DNA of 64,000 nt, from positions 1-64,000 of the forward strand of contig CAZGUX010000197.1 of the NCBI GenBank assembly GCA_964529305.1, read 5' to 3'. Each line of letters opens with the position of its first letter. Positions within the stretch are counted from its first letter, which is position 1. Origin of the DNA: CAZGUX01 sp964529305. Its GTDB lineage: Bacteria > Acidobacteriota > Terriglobia > Bryobacterales > Bryobacteraceae. Below the pieces are notes generated by a model. The model made no database searches. It had not been told where the DNA came from and saw only the letters and a program-made list of their open reading frames with translations. Positions 37,076 to 45,364 of the stretch are shown here, piece after piece. The position numbers were made by a program, and so were the translations under genes.

Positions 37076-37396
37076 ATGGCTACCTTCTTCACGTCCTGCC
37101 AGATCTGTTGCAAACGTCTCCCCCTCTTTTCGCGCCAGCAATACTGTTCGCCATGTGAGCAACAGCTCGACGAGTATCACCGGTCGATGTACTTGGCTCG
37201 TTTGGCCAACAATGTCCGCGAAGTCAACCGACTCAACTCGGCCCTTGAGGACCGCTTTGGCAGCCCTGCGGCTGATGAAAAGCCAGCGCCCCCTGGTCAA
37301 CGCCCAACCAGCGCGGCCTCCTTCCCTGCGACAACACCATTCGATATTGGTATTCCTACGCGGGCGGGTCACCGGGCGCAAGCCGGTTCGGGCTGA
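37076..37396 (+). CDS. Small zinc-ribbon-like protein, unknown
   Basis: This 106-aa frame from ATG 37076 begins MATFFTSCQICCKRLPLF and has two cysteine pairs, CQICC and YCSPCEQ (about residues 8-12 and 25-29), spaced as in a short treble-clef or zinc ribbon. A charged helix follows (LDEYHRSMYLARLANNVREVNRL), then a Pro/Ala-rich tail. The last 41 nt overlap the 3' end of the convergent amidohydrolase gene, so the tail may be an artefact of read-through. No ribosome binding site is obvious. The N-terminal 70 residues look protein-like; existence is uncertain. Confidence 0.45.
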   Translation: MATFFTSCQICCKRLPLFSRQQYCSPCEQQLDEYHRSMYLARLANNVREVNRLNSALEDRFGSPAADEKPAPPGQRPTSAASFPATTPFDIGIPTRAGHRAQAGSG

Positions 37397-39113
37397 GCGA
37401 CCTCCCGCTTGGGCCGGTTTGGAACCCTCGAAGCAAGCGGCCGGGCCGGGCGCCGGTGTCTTCTCCGTCGCGCGAGACTTCGGTTCCACGGACGAACGTG
37501 TGCCGGTAGCCCCTGGCACGCTGCACGATTCGCTTGCCGCCCGCGGGGAGATCGTGCACGACGACAGGCCGCTCGAGACCCAAGCCCGCGAAGTCGATGA
37601 CATTGAGGTCGGCACGGTAGCCCGGAGCAATCACTCCGCGGTCGTGGAGCCCGTAACTCCGCGCTGTCGCCATCGTCTGCTTGTGGACCAGGAATTCCAG
37701 CGGCAGCTTCGGACCGCGCGTACGATCGCGCGCCCAGAGGGTGAGCAGACTGGTGGGCGAACTGGAGTCGCATATGAGACCAACGTGGGCGCCGCCGTCG
37801 GCGATACCGCAGACCGTGTTGCGGTTTACGAGCATCTGGTGGACAACGCTAAGATCACCGGCCGAGTAATTTTCGAAGGCGTGCATCAACAGGGTAGTGC
37901 CACCCTCTCGCAGGAGCAATTCCAGGGCAAGATCGAACGGATCGCGGCCGTCAGCCAGAGCGCGTTTGGCGATACTGTTGGCCAAGTCGGGCTCGTAGTT
38001 CGGAGGCGCGCCGAGTTCGAAGGTGCGCGCAAGGGTCGCGGCCATCCCGCGAGTGTAATCGTCATCTGGGCGGTCTTCGACAAGGCGGCGGCGCAAGTCG
38101 CGGTCGTTGACAATGCGGGCGATCCGCCCATTGTGGTCGAGCGCCTGCAGCGAGTGCCAAAGCGGGTGCGTAAGAAACGGATGCCGCGAAGCCTGCAGTC
38201 CCAGAAGGACACCGATCGGGCGCGATCCGACCTGCGCTGTAAAGTCGAGCCCTTCGGCACAAGCCCTGTCCAACGATGCGAGCGTCTCGCTCCAGCGATT
38301 GGGCGCGATGTCCATCTGAACCAGCAGCACCGATAAGGGTCGCTGGGCAAGTTCCGCGGCTGCGCGAAGCAATGAGAACTCTCCGGCGCCAAAGTCGGAG
38401 TTCACTTGGATCACGCCGGTGCCGGCGCGCTTCATGGCGGACGCGATCCCAGCAAGCTCCGGTTCCGTGGCGCTCAGGCTGGGTGTCGGGCGGCCGTCGG
38501 CAGCGCGATGTTTGGTCGTGCGGGATGTGCTGAAGCCGAATGCGCCAGCTCCGAGCGCTTCCTCGAGCAACTGCCCCATTCGCGCGATTTCGTCCCCGGT
38601 TGGGCGTTCCCTGTGATCTGCGCCGCGATCGCCCATCACGTAGAAGCGTAGCGCCGCGTGGGGCACCTGTACTCCGACATCCATGACACGAGGCGTTTCC
38701 TCGAGAGCGTCAAGGTACTCGCCGAACGTCTCCCAACGGAAGTCGACTCCCTCCGAAAGTACAATCTCGGGGATGTCTTCGACGCCTTCCATCAAGTTGA
38801 TGAGATAGGTCTCGCTGCCCGGGCGAACCGGTGCGAATCCCACTCCGCAATTGCCGAAGATCGTTGTCGTTACACCGTGCCACGACGACGGTGTCATCGC
38901 CGGGTCCCAGGTTGCCTGACCGTCATAGTGTGTGTGGATGTCAACCCAACCAGGCGCGACCAATAATCCTTCGGCATTTACCTCGCGGCGTGCGCGCCCG
39001 GCCCTCGGTTCGAGCGCTGTGATTAGTCCCTCGTCGATCGCGACATCCACCTGGCGGGGTGTCGCCCCGGTTCCATCAATCACCGTCCCGTTGCGGACCA
39101 CCAAGTCGTGCAT
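37356..39113 (-). CDS. D-aminoacylase / N-acyl-D-amino-acid deacylase-like amidohydrolase
   Basis: This 585-aa protein belongs to the metal-dependent amidohydrolase superfamily (Amidohydro_3). VRNGTVIDGTGATPRQVDVA starts the composite beta-sandwich. GWVDIHTHYDGQ gives the HxH metal ligands (H60, H62). TIFGNCGVGFAPVRP, GAGAFGFSTSRTTKH and GIADGGAHVGLICD (probable catalytic Asp region) are typical of D-aminoacylases and related hydrolases. There is no signal peptide. A C-terminal tail after GEDTGARPGRLLRG runs about 20 residues beyond the usual family end and overlaps the convergent zinc-ribbon ORF. Substrate: probably an N-acyl-D-amino acid; a D-hydantoinase-like role is the alternative. Confidence 0.85.
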   Translation of the reverse strand: MHDLVVRNGTVIDGTGATPRQVDVAIDEGLITALEPRAGRARREVNAEGLLVAPGWVDIHTHYDGQATWDPAMTPSSWHGVTTTIFGNCGVGFAPVRPGSETYLINLMEGVEDIPEIVLSEGVDFRWETFGEYLDALEETPRVMDVGVQVPHAALRFYVMGDRGADHRERPTGDEIARMGQLLEEALGAGAFGFSTSRTTKHRAADGRPTPSLSATEPELAGIASAMKRAGTGVIQVNSDFGAGEFSLLRAAAELAQRPLSVLLVQMDIAPNRWSETLASLDRACAEGLDFTAQVGSRPIGVLLGLQASRHPFLTHPLWHSLQALDHNGRIARIVNDRDLRRRLVEDRPDDDYTRGMAATLARTFELGAPPNYEPDLANSIAKRALADGRDPFDLALELLLREGGTTLLMHAFENYSAGDLSVVHQMLVNRNTVCGIADGGAHVGLICDSSSPTSLLTLWARDRTRGPKLPLEFLVHKQTMATARSYGLHDRGVIAPGYRADLNVIDFAGLGLERPVVVHDLPAGGKRIVQRARGYRHTFVRGTEVSRDGEDTGARPGRLLRGFQTGPSGRSLSPNRLAPGDPPA

Positions 39114-39164
39114 CGCTATTCCTTTCCAGCGGTTCAGCCAAGGTTTCCCGCTCTATCCGTCCGG

Positions 39165-39535
39165 CTACTCGCTGCCGCCGGCGAAATCGCGGGTGAGACG
39201 GTTGACCTGGCTGCGATCTACATGCCTCCCCAATGCGAATCGAATGGGGCCCCAGTAATGCATGGGGACAAAGAAAAGCGCATCCTTGCGTTCGATCACG
39301 AACTCTCTTCCTGTCTCCTTAGTCGATCACTGTCCGAGCGCTCTGGTCTCTCCAACGTACTCCCATCCACCAAACGATCGCGCCGGCTGCGAAAAAACCG
39401 AGGAGCTTCGGCCATCCGTTCTGCTGATAGTAGGCATCATCACCGAAATACTTCTCCGTCAGCAACTCGGTGGCAAACAAGCAGCCAACTGCGATGAGCT
39501 GCCACCAGATATCCGCGGCCGCTCCAGATGATCAT
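39165..39535 (-). pseudogene. Frameshifted small membrane protein gene
   Basis: Reading the minus strand from ATG 39535, the segments MIIWSG, then ADIWWQLIAVGCLFATELL...GFFAAGAIVWWMGVRWRDQ...RTVID, then KETGREFVIERKDALFFVP and MHYWGPIRFALG...FAGGSE-stop lie in successive frames. Together they spell one plausible protein of about 122 aa with two membrane segments. An extra T (plus-strand A at 39321) creates the TAA that ends the second segment; removing it restores V-I-D-K-E-T-G-R-E. A second single-base excess near 39517 separates the ATG from the body. The span is 371 nt, two more than a multiple of three. I recall FFIPM-x-YWG in conserved small membrane proteins. A decayed gene or assembly errors. 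Confidence 0.6.
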
Positions 39536-39742
39536 GGGTCCACTACAACACCCTGAAACCTGGGGACGCGATTCTACCTTAGTTCTAACGCGAACTCCAA
39601 GCCCACCGGACTTGCTGGCTGACCCAGATCGCCGTCGCGGCTTTGCTGACAGTCCCTTCCTTCCGCAAATAAATCCCGCCGGGCTGCCCGGTCAACAGGC
39701 AGCGCAAACCGGCCCCGTTATAGTAAGCTTCGAGCTACAGGC

Positions 39743-42688
39743 ATGATGCGAGCCAGCCACGTCACCGCCGCCGTGATTACCGGACTCCTGGCGTTCCCCC
39801 TGTGGGCCGCGCCGCCGCGGTACGAGGCCGACGTTCTTCCTATCTTGAAGTCCCGATGCCTCGCCTGCCACGACGTCAAATCACGCCAGGCCGGCCTCTC
39901 GCTCGCCTCTCGGGACGACATTCTCAAAGGCGGTAAGTCGGGTCCGGCCGTGGTGCCCGGCAAGCCGGCTGAAAGCCTTCTGCTGGCGATGGTCTCCTCC
40001 GGCAAGATGCCGATGGGCGGCAAGTCCCTGGCGGCTGTCGAAACCCAGGTGATTCGCGCCTGGATCGAAGCCGGGGCCTTGCGCGATGGAGAAACCGGGG
40101 TGGCCGTGATTCCCGTTGCCGAGAGAGAAGTGCAGGCCATCCTGAGCGCCAAATGCTGGGTTTGCCACGGGCGCATTACGCGCAAGGCCGGCCTTGACTT
40201 GCGCTCGCGCGCGCCCTTGCTGAAGGGCGGCAAATCCGGCCGCGCGATCGTCCCCGGCAAGCCTGACGAAAGCCTGTTGATCCGGCGCATCGCGGCGCAG
40301 GAAATGCCTCCGCCCAAACTGCAGGAACAATACTCCGTTCGCGGCCTGACCTCCGACGAGTTGGAGAAAGTGCGGAACTGGATCGCCGCCGGCGCCCCCG
40401 CGGACGATGAATCGCCGCTCGACGTCAGCGCCGATGCCGATCCGATGGTCAAACCGAAAGACCGCGAGTTCTGGTCGTTTCGTCCGCCCCAGCGCCCCGC
40501 CGTCCCCGTTGTCCGCGCGAGTGTCCGGAACCCGGTGGACGCATTCCTCCTGGAAAAGCTCGAGTCGAAGGGTTTTGCATTCGCCCCGGAAGCCAGTCGC
40601 CGCTCGCTGATTCGCCGCGCCTATCTGGACCTGATCGGCCTGCCGCCCGCCCCGGCCGAACTGAATCGGCTGCTGGCGGACACGCGGCCCGACGCCTACG
40701 AAAAGATGATCGACGCGCTCCTCGAGTCGCCCCGCTACGGCGAACGCTGGGCTCGCTACTGGCTGGACGCGGTGGGCTACTCGGACTCGGAGGGAGGCAC
40801 CAGCGCCGACGAACTGCGCCCCCATGCCTGGCGGTATCGCGACTATGTCATCCGCAGCCTGAATTCCGGTAAGCCATACGACCGCTTCCTCACCGAGCAG
40901 ATCGCCGGCGACGAACTGTTCGACTATCGCGCCTCCGCCGAATACACGCCGCGGCAGGTGGACCTGCTGGCCGCCACCGGTTTCTGGCGCACGGGACCCG
41001 ACTCCACTTATTCGACCGAGCAGAATTTCATCCCCGAGCGGATGGATGTGATCGCGGCGCAACTGGAAATCCTTGGAGGCTCCGTGCTCGGCCTCAGCGT
41101 CGGGTGCGCGCGTTGTCACGACCACAAGTACGACCCCATTCCGCAGCGGGACTACTATCGTCTGGCGGCCATCCTGACGCCGGCCTACGATCCATTCGCC
41201 TGGCGAGCCCCCAGCATGAATTGCGGCGGCGTCGGCGCCAAGTGCGATGAGCACAACACCCGCTATCTGCCGCTGCGCATCGCCGGCGAATCTCAGGCGA
41301 TCGAGACGCACAACGCGCCCATCCTCGCTCGCGTCGCCGCCCTCGAGAAGGAACTCGACGGCAAGACCACCGCTTACCGGAGCAAGCTGATCGACGCGCG
41401 GCTGGAAAAACTTCCTGCCGGCGTTCGGGCAACCGTTCGACTAGCCCTCGACACTCCGGAAGGCCAACGGTCACAAACGCAGAAAGCCTTGCTGGTCGAG
41501 CACGAGTCCACGCTGGCGGTCAAGACGCGCGACCTCGAAGAGACCTTCGCCGATTTCAAGAAGGACAAGGAAACGCTTGATGGCGAGATCCGGGAGGCCA
41601 AGGTCAAGCTGAAGGCCGTCCCGAAGATCCGCGCGCTGTTCGACCTGGGCCCCGAACCGCCTCCGACGCGCATCCTGTTTCGCGGTGAAGCCACGCATCC
41701 CGGGCCGCTCGTCGCTCCCGGCGCGGTGTCGGTGGTGAGCGCCGGACTGCCGCCGTATCGCGTGGAACCGCCGCCCTACCAGACCCAGACCAGCGGCCGC
41801 CGCCTGGCGCTTGCCCGCTGGCTGACCCAGCCCAATCATCCCCTGACCGCGCGCGTGATGGTGAATCGCATCTGGCAGCATCACTTCGGCAACGGGCTGG
41901 TGATGTCGGCCGGAAACTTTGGCCGCATGGGAACGCCCCCGTCCAACGCCGCGCTGCTCGATTGGCTGGCGGTCGAATTCGCGGAGCGAGGCTGGGACAT
42001 CAAGGCCATGCACCGCCTGATCATGACCTCGACCGCGTACCGTCAGACCACGCAGGCGCCGGATCGCGTCCGCGAACTCGACCCGGATAATGTTCTGTTG
42101 TCGCGATTCCCGTTCCGGCGTCTGGATGCCGATGCGCTGCGCGATTCCATCCTGCAGGTGGCGGGACGCCTGGACACTACGGCGTATGGGCCGCCCGTCC
42201 CGTTGAAGGTGATGCCCGACGGAGAAACGGTGACCGAGCCCGGCAAGACTGGGGATCGCCGCTCAATCTACCTCACCATCCGGCGGACGCGTCCGATCTC
42301 TCTGCTCGAGACCTTTGACGCCCCGTTCCTCAACCCCAACTGCGTGAAGCGGGCTGAATCGGTGGTGTCGTCGCAGGCTCTCGAACTGTTGAACAGCGAC
42401 CTGGTCCGGGAGACCTCACGCTATCTGGCCGGCCGCATCATCGATCATGCAGGAGAAGATCACCAGGCTCAGGTCCAGCGTCTTTATGGCGTGACCTTGT
42501 CGCGGGACCCGACTGCGGAAGAACTGGGCCGGGCCCGGCAGGCGCTGGAATCGATGGAGCGGGAGTGGACCCGCCACCTCGAGGCGAACCCGCCCGCTGA
42601 GCCCATCCGGCGGAAAGCGCAATGGCTGGCGCTTTCCACGCTGTGCCACACCCTCTTGAACTCGGCCGAATTCCTGTACGTGGACTAA
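39743..42688 (+). CDS. Di-cytochrome DUF1549/DUF1553 surface protein (cluster 5)
   Basis: This 981-aa protein has a signal peptide (MMRASHVTAAVITGLLAFPLWAA). Two consecutive PSCyt1-type cytochrome modules follow: RCLACHD (C39, C42, H43) and KCWVCHG (C138, C141, H142), each followed by the same A-G-L-x-L-x-S-R ... LKGGKSG-x-A-V/I-VPGKP-x-E/D-SLL block, so the module is duplicated. DUF1549 (about 235-475) has a third CXXCH, CARCHDHKYD, at C455. DUF1553 (about 690-960) has TARVMVNRIWQHHFGNGLV. A TATAGT in CCCCGTTATAGTAAG about 20 bp upstream may be its -10. The DUF1501 gene follows after 4 nt. Exported heme protein; activity unknown. Confidence 0.9.
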   Translation: MMRASHVTAAVITGLLAFPLWAAPPRYEADVLPILKSRCLACHDVKSRQAGLSLASRDDILKGGKSGPAVVPGKPAESLLLAMVSSGKMPMGGKSLAAVETQVIRAWIEAGALRDGETGVAVIPVAEREVQAILSAKCWVCHGRITRKAGLDLRSRAPLLKGGKSGRAIVPGKPDESLLIRRIAAQEMPPPKLQEQYSVRGLTSDELEKVRNWIAAGAPADDESPLDVSADADPMVKPKDREFWSFRPPQRPAVPVVRASVRNPVDAFLLEKLESKGFAFAPEASRRSLIRRAYLDLIGLPPAPAELNRLLADTRPDAYEKMIDALLESPRYGERWARYWLDAVGYSDSEGGTSADELRPHAWRYRDYVIRSLNSGKPYDRFLTEQIAGDELFDYRASAEYTPRQVDLLAATGFWRTGPDSTYSTEQNFIPERMDVIAAQLEILGGSVLGLSVGCARCHDHKYDPIPQRDYYRLAAILTPAYDPFAWRAPSMNCGGVGAKCDEHNTRYLPLRIAGESQAIETHNAPILARVAALEKELDGKTTAYRSKLIDARLEKLPAGVRATVRLALDTPEGQRSQTQKALLVEHESTLAVKTRDLEETFADFKKDKETLDGEIREAKVKLKAVPKIRALFDLGPEPPPTRILFRGEATHPGPLVAPGAVSVVSAGLPPYRVEPPPYQTQTSGRRLALARWLTQPNHPLTARVMVNRIWQHHFGNGLVMSAGNFGRMGTPPSNAALLDWLAVEFAERGWDIKAMHRLIMTSTAYRQTTQAPDRVRELDPDNVLLSRFPFRRLDADALRDSILQVAGRLDTTAYGPPVPLKVMPDGETVTEPGKTGDRRSIYLTIRRTRPISLLETFDAPFLNPNCVKRAESVVSSQALELLNSDLVRETSRYLAGRIIDHAGEDHQAQVQRLYGVTLSRDPTAEELGRARQALESMEREWTRHLEANPPAEPIRRKAQWLALSTLCHTLLNSAEFLYVD

Positions 42689-42692
42689 GACA

Positions 42693-44132
42693 ATGGACAC
42701 TTGTTCCCGGCGCAGTTTCTTCAATCGCATCGCCGACGGCCTGCACGGCGCGGCCCTGGCGACGTTGCTGGGCAACGACCTGTTTCAGGCGAATCCGGCG
42801 CTGGCCGCGACGGCAGCCGGGCCCAGGCTGTACGATCTCAAGGCCAAGCCCCCGCATCATCCGCCTCGGGCGAAATCGGTGATTCAACTCTTCATGAACG
42901 GCGGGCCCAGCCAGGTGGACCTGTTCGACCCGAAGCCCGCCCTCGCAAAGTACGCCGGCCAGCCTCCCAGCCGCGACCTCGCCGCGGAGGTGCGCGCGGT
43001 TCGCGAAACCGGCGGCCTGATGCCGTCGCCCTACCAGTTCCGCAAGCACGGCCAATGCGGCGCGGAGGTGAGCGAGATCCTGCCTCACCTGGCCGGCTGC
43101 GTCGACGACATGGCGATCGTCCGGTCGATGTTCACCACCCACCTGGCGCACGAAGCGGCGCTGTTCCTGATGCACGGAGGACGTATCCTGCCCACCCGCC
43201 CGACTCTGGGCGCGTGGGTGGTCTACGGACTGGGCTCGGAGAATCAGAATCTGCCGGCATACGTGGTGCTGGACGATCCCAAGGGGCCTCCAGTCAACTT
43301 CATTCAGAACTGGCAGGCCGGTTGGCTGCCTGCTGTGTACCAGGGCACGCGAGTGCGGGCCGAAGGGTCCCCAATCCTGAACCTTCACGCCAAGGAAGAG
43401 TACCCCAACGCCATCGTCGATCTCAGCCGCAGCCTGCTGCACCGCATGGATACCGGGCATCGCGACCAGCATCCCGGCCATGCCGAGTTGGAGGCGCGGA
43501 TCGCCAACTACGAACTGGCGGCACGGATGCAGATTGCGGCCACCGACGCGCTCGACCTGTCGAAAGAGAATGCGGCGACCCACGAGATGTACGGCCTCAA
43601 CGACGAACGCACCGCCTCGTACGGCCGCCGCTGCCTGATGGCCCGGCGTCTGGTGGAGCGGGGCGTCCGGCTGGTCCAGATTTATATCGAGGGACAAATC
43701 TGGGACAACCACAATCAGATCCGCAAGGGTCTCGAGTACGCCTGCGGCAAGACCGACAAGCCGGCCGCCGCGCTGCTGAAAGACCTGAAGCAGCGAGGCC
43801 TGCTCGACTCGACTCTGGTCGTGTGGGGCGGGGAATTCGGACGCCTCCCGATCGCCCAGGATCCCGGACCGAACGCGGGCCGCGACCACGGGCCTTCGGG
43901 CTTCAGCGTCTGGCTGGCCGGCGGCGGCGTGAAAGGCGGGGTCACTTATGGATCGACCGACGAGATCGGCTACCGTGCGGCGGAGAATCGTGTCAGCATT
44001 CACGATTTCCACGCCACGGTGCTGCACCTGCTCGGGCTGAACCATCGCAACCTGGTCTTCGAGCGGGAAGGCCGCGGCGAGCGGATCACCGACGAGTTCC
44101 CCGCGCGGGTCGTGCAGGAAATTCTGGCTTAG
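42693..44132 (+). CDS. DUF1501 family Tat-exported sulfatase-like protein (cytochrome-type cluster 5)
   Basis: This 479-aa protein has a Tat-like start (SRRSFFNRIADGLHGAALATLL). FMNGGPSQVDLFDPKP and MARRLVERGVRLVQIYIEG are the N-terminal and middle motifs. GGEFGRLPIAQ departs from the usual GRTP (L for T). GRDHGPSGFSVWLAGGGVKGG closely matches the 18061-19485 protein, the other partner of a CXXCH-type DUF1549/1553. The gene begins 4 nt after its partner's stop. Confidence 0.9.
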   Translation: MDTCSRRSFFNRIADGLHGAALATLLGNDLFQANPALAATAAGPRLYDLKAKPPHHPPRAKSVIQLFMNGGPSQVDLFDPKPALAKYAGQPPSRDLAAEVRAVRETGGLMPSPYQFRKHGQCGAEVSEILPHLAGCVDDMAIVRSMFTTHLAHEAALFLMHGGRILPTRPTLGAWVVYGLGSENQNLPAYVVLDDPKGPPVNFIQNWQAGWLPAVYQGTRVRAEGSPILNLHAKEEYPNAIVDLSRSLLHRMDTGHRDQHPGHAELEARIANYELAARMQIAATDALDLSKENAATHEMYGLNDERTASYGRRCLMARRLVERGVRLVQIYIEGQIWDNHNQIRKGLEYACGKTDKPAAALLKDLKQRGLLDSTLVVWGGEFGRLPIAQDPGPNAGRDHGPSGFSVWLAGGGVKGGVTYGSTDEIGYRAAENRVSIHDFHATVLHLLGLNHRNLVFEREGRGERITDEFPARVVQEILA

Positions 44133-44269
44133 CCGTGCGGCCTCTCCTTGCGTTCTTTGTCGCCGAGAACCAATTCTCGCTGGCATGAGGCGAAAAATCG
44201 CCGATCTTTTTTGCCACGCCAGTAGTAGAATAGCCACCGGCGCGAATTCGCGCCCCACAAGGAGGTCCC

Positions 44270-45295
44270 ATGGCAATTGGTTTGCTCGAGGTCGACGGCT
44301 CGATCGACCTTTCACAGTTCTGGCCCGCCGGCGGGTCGGACGCGGACACGACGCAGATTCGGGTGAACGTGACGGCCGGAGCTTTCCGGTTCCGCCCGAG
44401 TCCGGACCAACCGTTCCGGGTCACTCACTCCCTGGATAACGCAAAGGTGAAGGGAGCCGCCACCTACGACATCGTCAAAGGCGGGAAGATCAGGGTCCGG
44501 CTTCAAGGGATTGACGCGCCCGAATTACACTATCGGCCTGCCGCGGCGAAGAAGAAGGCGGACCAAACGGAGGAACAACATGAACTCTACCTCCGATGGA
44601 ATCTCGAATTCCGGCAGTTTCTGGCCGAAACGGCGACAAATGCCCTCGCGACATTCCTCAATGGCATCGGCGCCAGTCCCCTCCCGTGCAAAATCCGTAC
44701 CGCCGTCGATACGCCTGGTGAGGTCTTTGACACCTACGGCCGCTTTGTCGGGAATATCTTTGTGCAATTGCCGGCGGGTGAACAGGACCTGAACCTCTGG
44801 ATTATCGAGCAGGGCTGGGCATTCCCGGCCTTTTACTCGTCGATGTCGGAGGAGGAAATCACAACGATCACCGCGGCGGCCGACCGGGCTTATCTGGCGG
44901 ATCGGGGTATCTGGCCGTACCTGAACGATGCCGTGCGCGCGGCCGAGTTCGATCTCGATCTGGTATTCCGGGGCAAGGGCGCCCCTCTGAATCCGGCGGC
45001 CGACGTGGGACTCGTGATTGTACCGAAGCTGTTTCGGCGCCTGGCCACCTATGTCGTCAACCGCAAAGCGAAGATGGTGTCCGGCACCTTCGAGAACTAT
45101 CTGCGATCCAAGCGTTCGAGCGACTCGGTTCATCTCACCCAGGAGTTTCTGGCTCAGGGGGCGGCGGCGGCTCCGGTGCGTTTTCTCGACGAGTTCGTCG
45201 AGAACGGACTGACCACGGTGTGGCCGGAAGAGCTCGTGTTTCGTGAAAAACCATCCAGCGTGATAGCCCCGGGTGGCGGGCCAGTGGCCTTCTAA
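44270..45295 (+). CDS. Thermonuclease (SNase)-like protein with extra flanking domains
   Basis: This 341-aa protein is preceded by a strong AAGGAGGTCCC site. The SNase-like core (about 60-225) shows GKIRVRLQGIDAPELHY (metal-site Asp and first Arg/Glu region), DTYGRFVGNIFVQ and LNLWIIEQGWAFPAFY. A charged segment (AAAKKKADQTEEQHELYLRW) replaces the usual short loop after APE. About 60 residues precede and 115 follow the core without a recognised family. There is no signal peptide, unusual for this mostly secreted family. Nucleic-acid cleavage or binding is likely, but catalytic competence is uncertain because the second catalytic Arg is not clear. Confidence 0.75.
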   Translation: MAIGLLEVDGSIDLSQFWPAGGSDADTTQIRVNVTAGAFRFRPSPDQPFRVTHSLDNAKVKGAATYDIVKGGKIRVRLQGIDAPELHYRPAAAKKKADQTEEQHELYLRWNLEFRQFLAETATNALATFLNGIGASPLPCKIRTAVDTPGEVFDTYGRFVGNIFVQLPAGEQDLNLWIIEQGWAFPAFYSSMSEEEITTITAAADRAYLADRGIWPYLNDAVRAAEFDLDLVFRGKGAPLNPAADVGLVIVPKLFRRLATYVVNRKAKMVSGTFENYLRSKRSSDSVHLTQEFLAQGAAAAPVRFLDEFVENGLTTVWPEELVFREKPSSVIAPGGGPVAF

Positions 45296-45302
45296 ATTGG
45301 CG

Positions 45303-45324
45303 GGCGCGGGATCGCGCCGATTTT
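45303..45324 (+). terminator. Possible intrinsic terminator after the SNase-like gene
   Basis: GGCGCG-GGAT-CGCGCC (45303-45318) followed by GATTTT, 8 nt after the stop. The stem is short and the T-run weak. Confidence 0.4.
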
Positions 45325-45364
45325 CAGGGACTACAGGCCTCGCAGAAACTGCGGGTCCCGCCAG

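Noticed and set aside
36710..37630. 306-codon minus-strand frame across the gap and the amidohydrolase 3' end
   Set aside because: It overlaps the real amidohydrolase in another frame and has no coherent protein-like segments.
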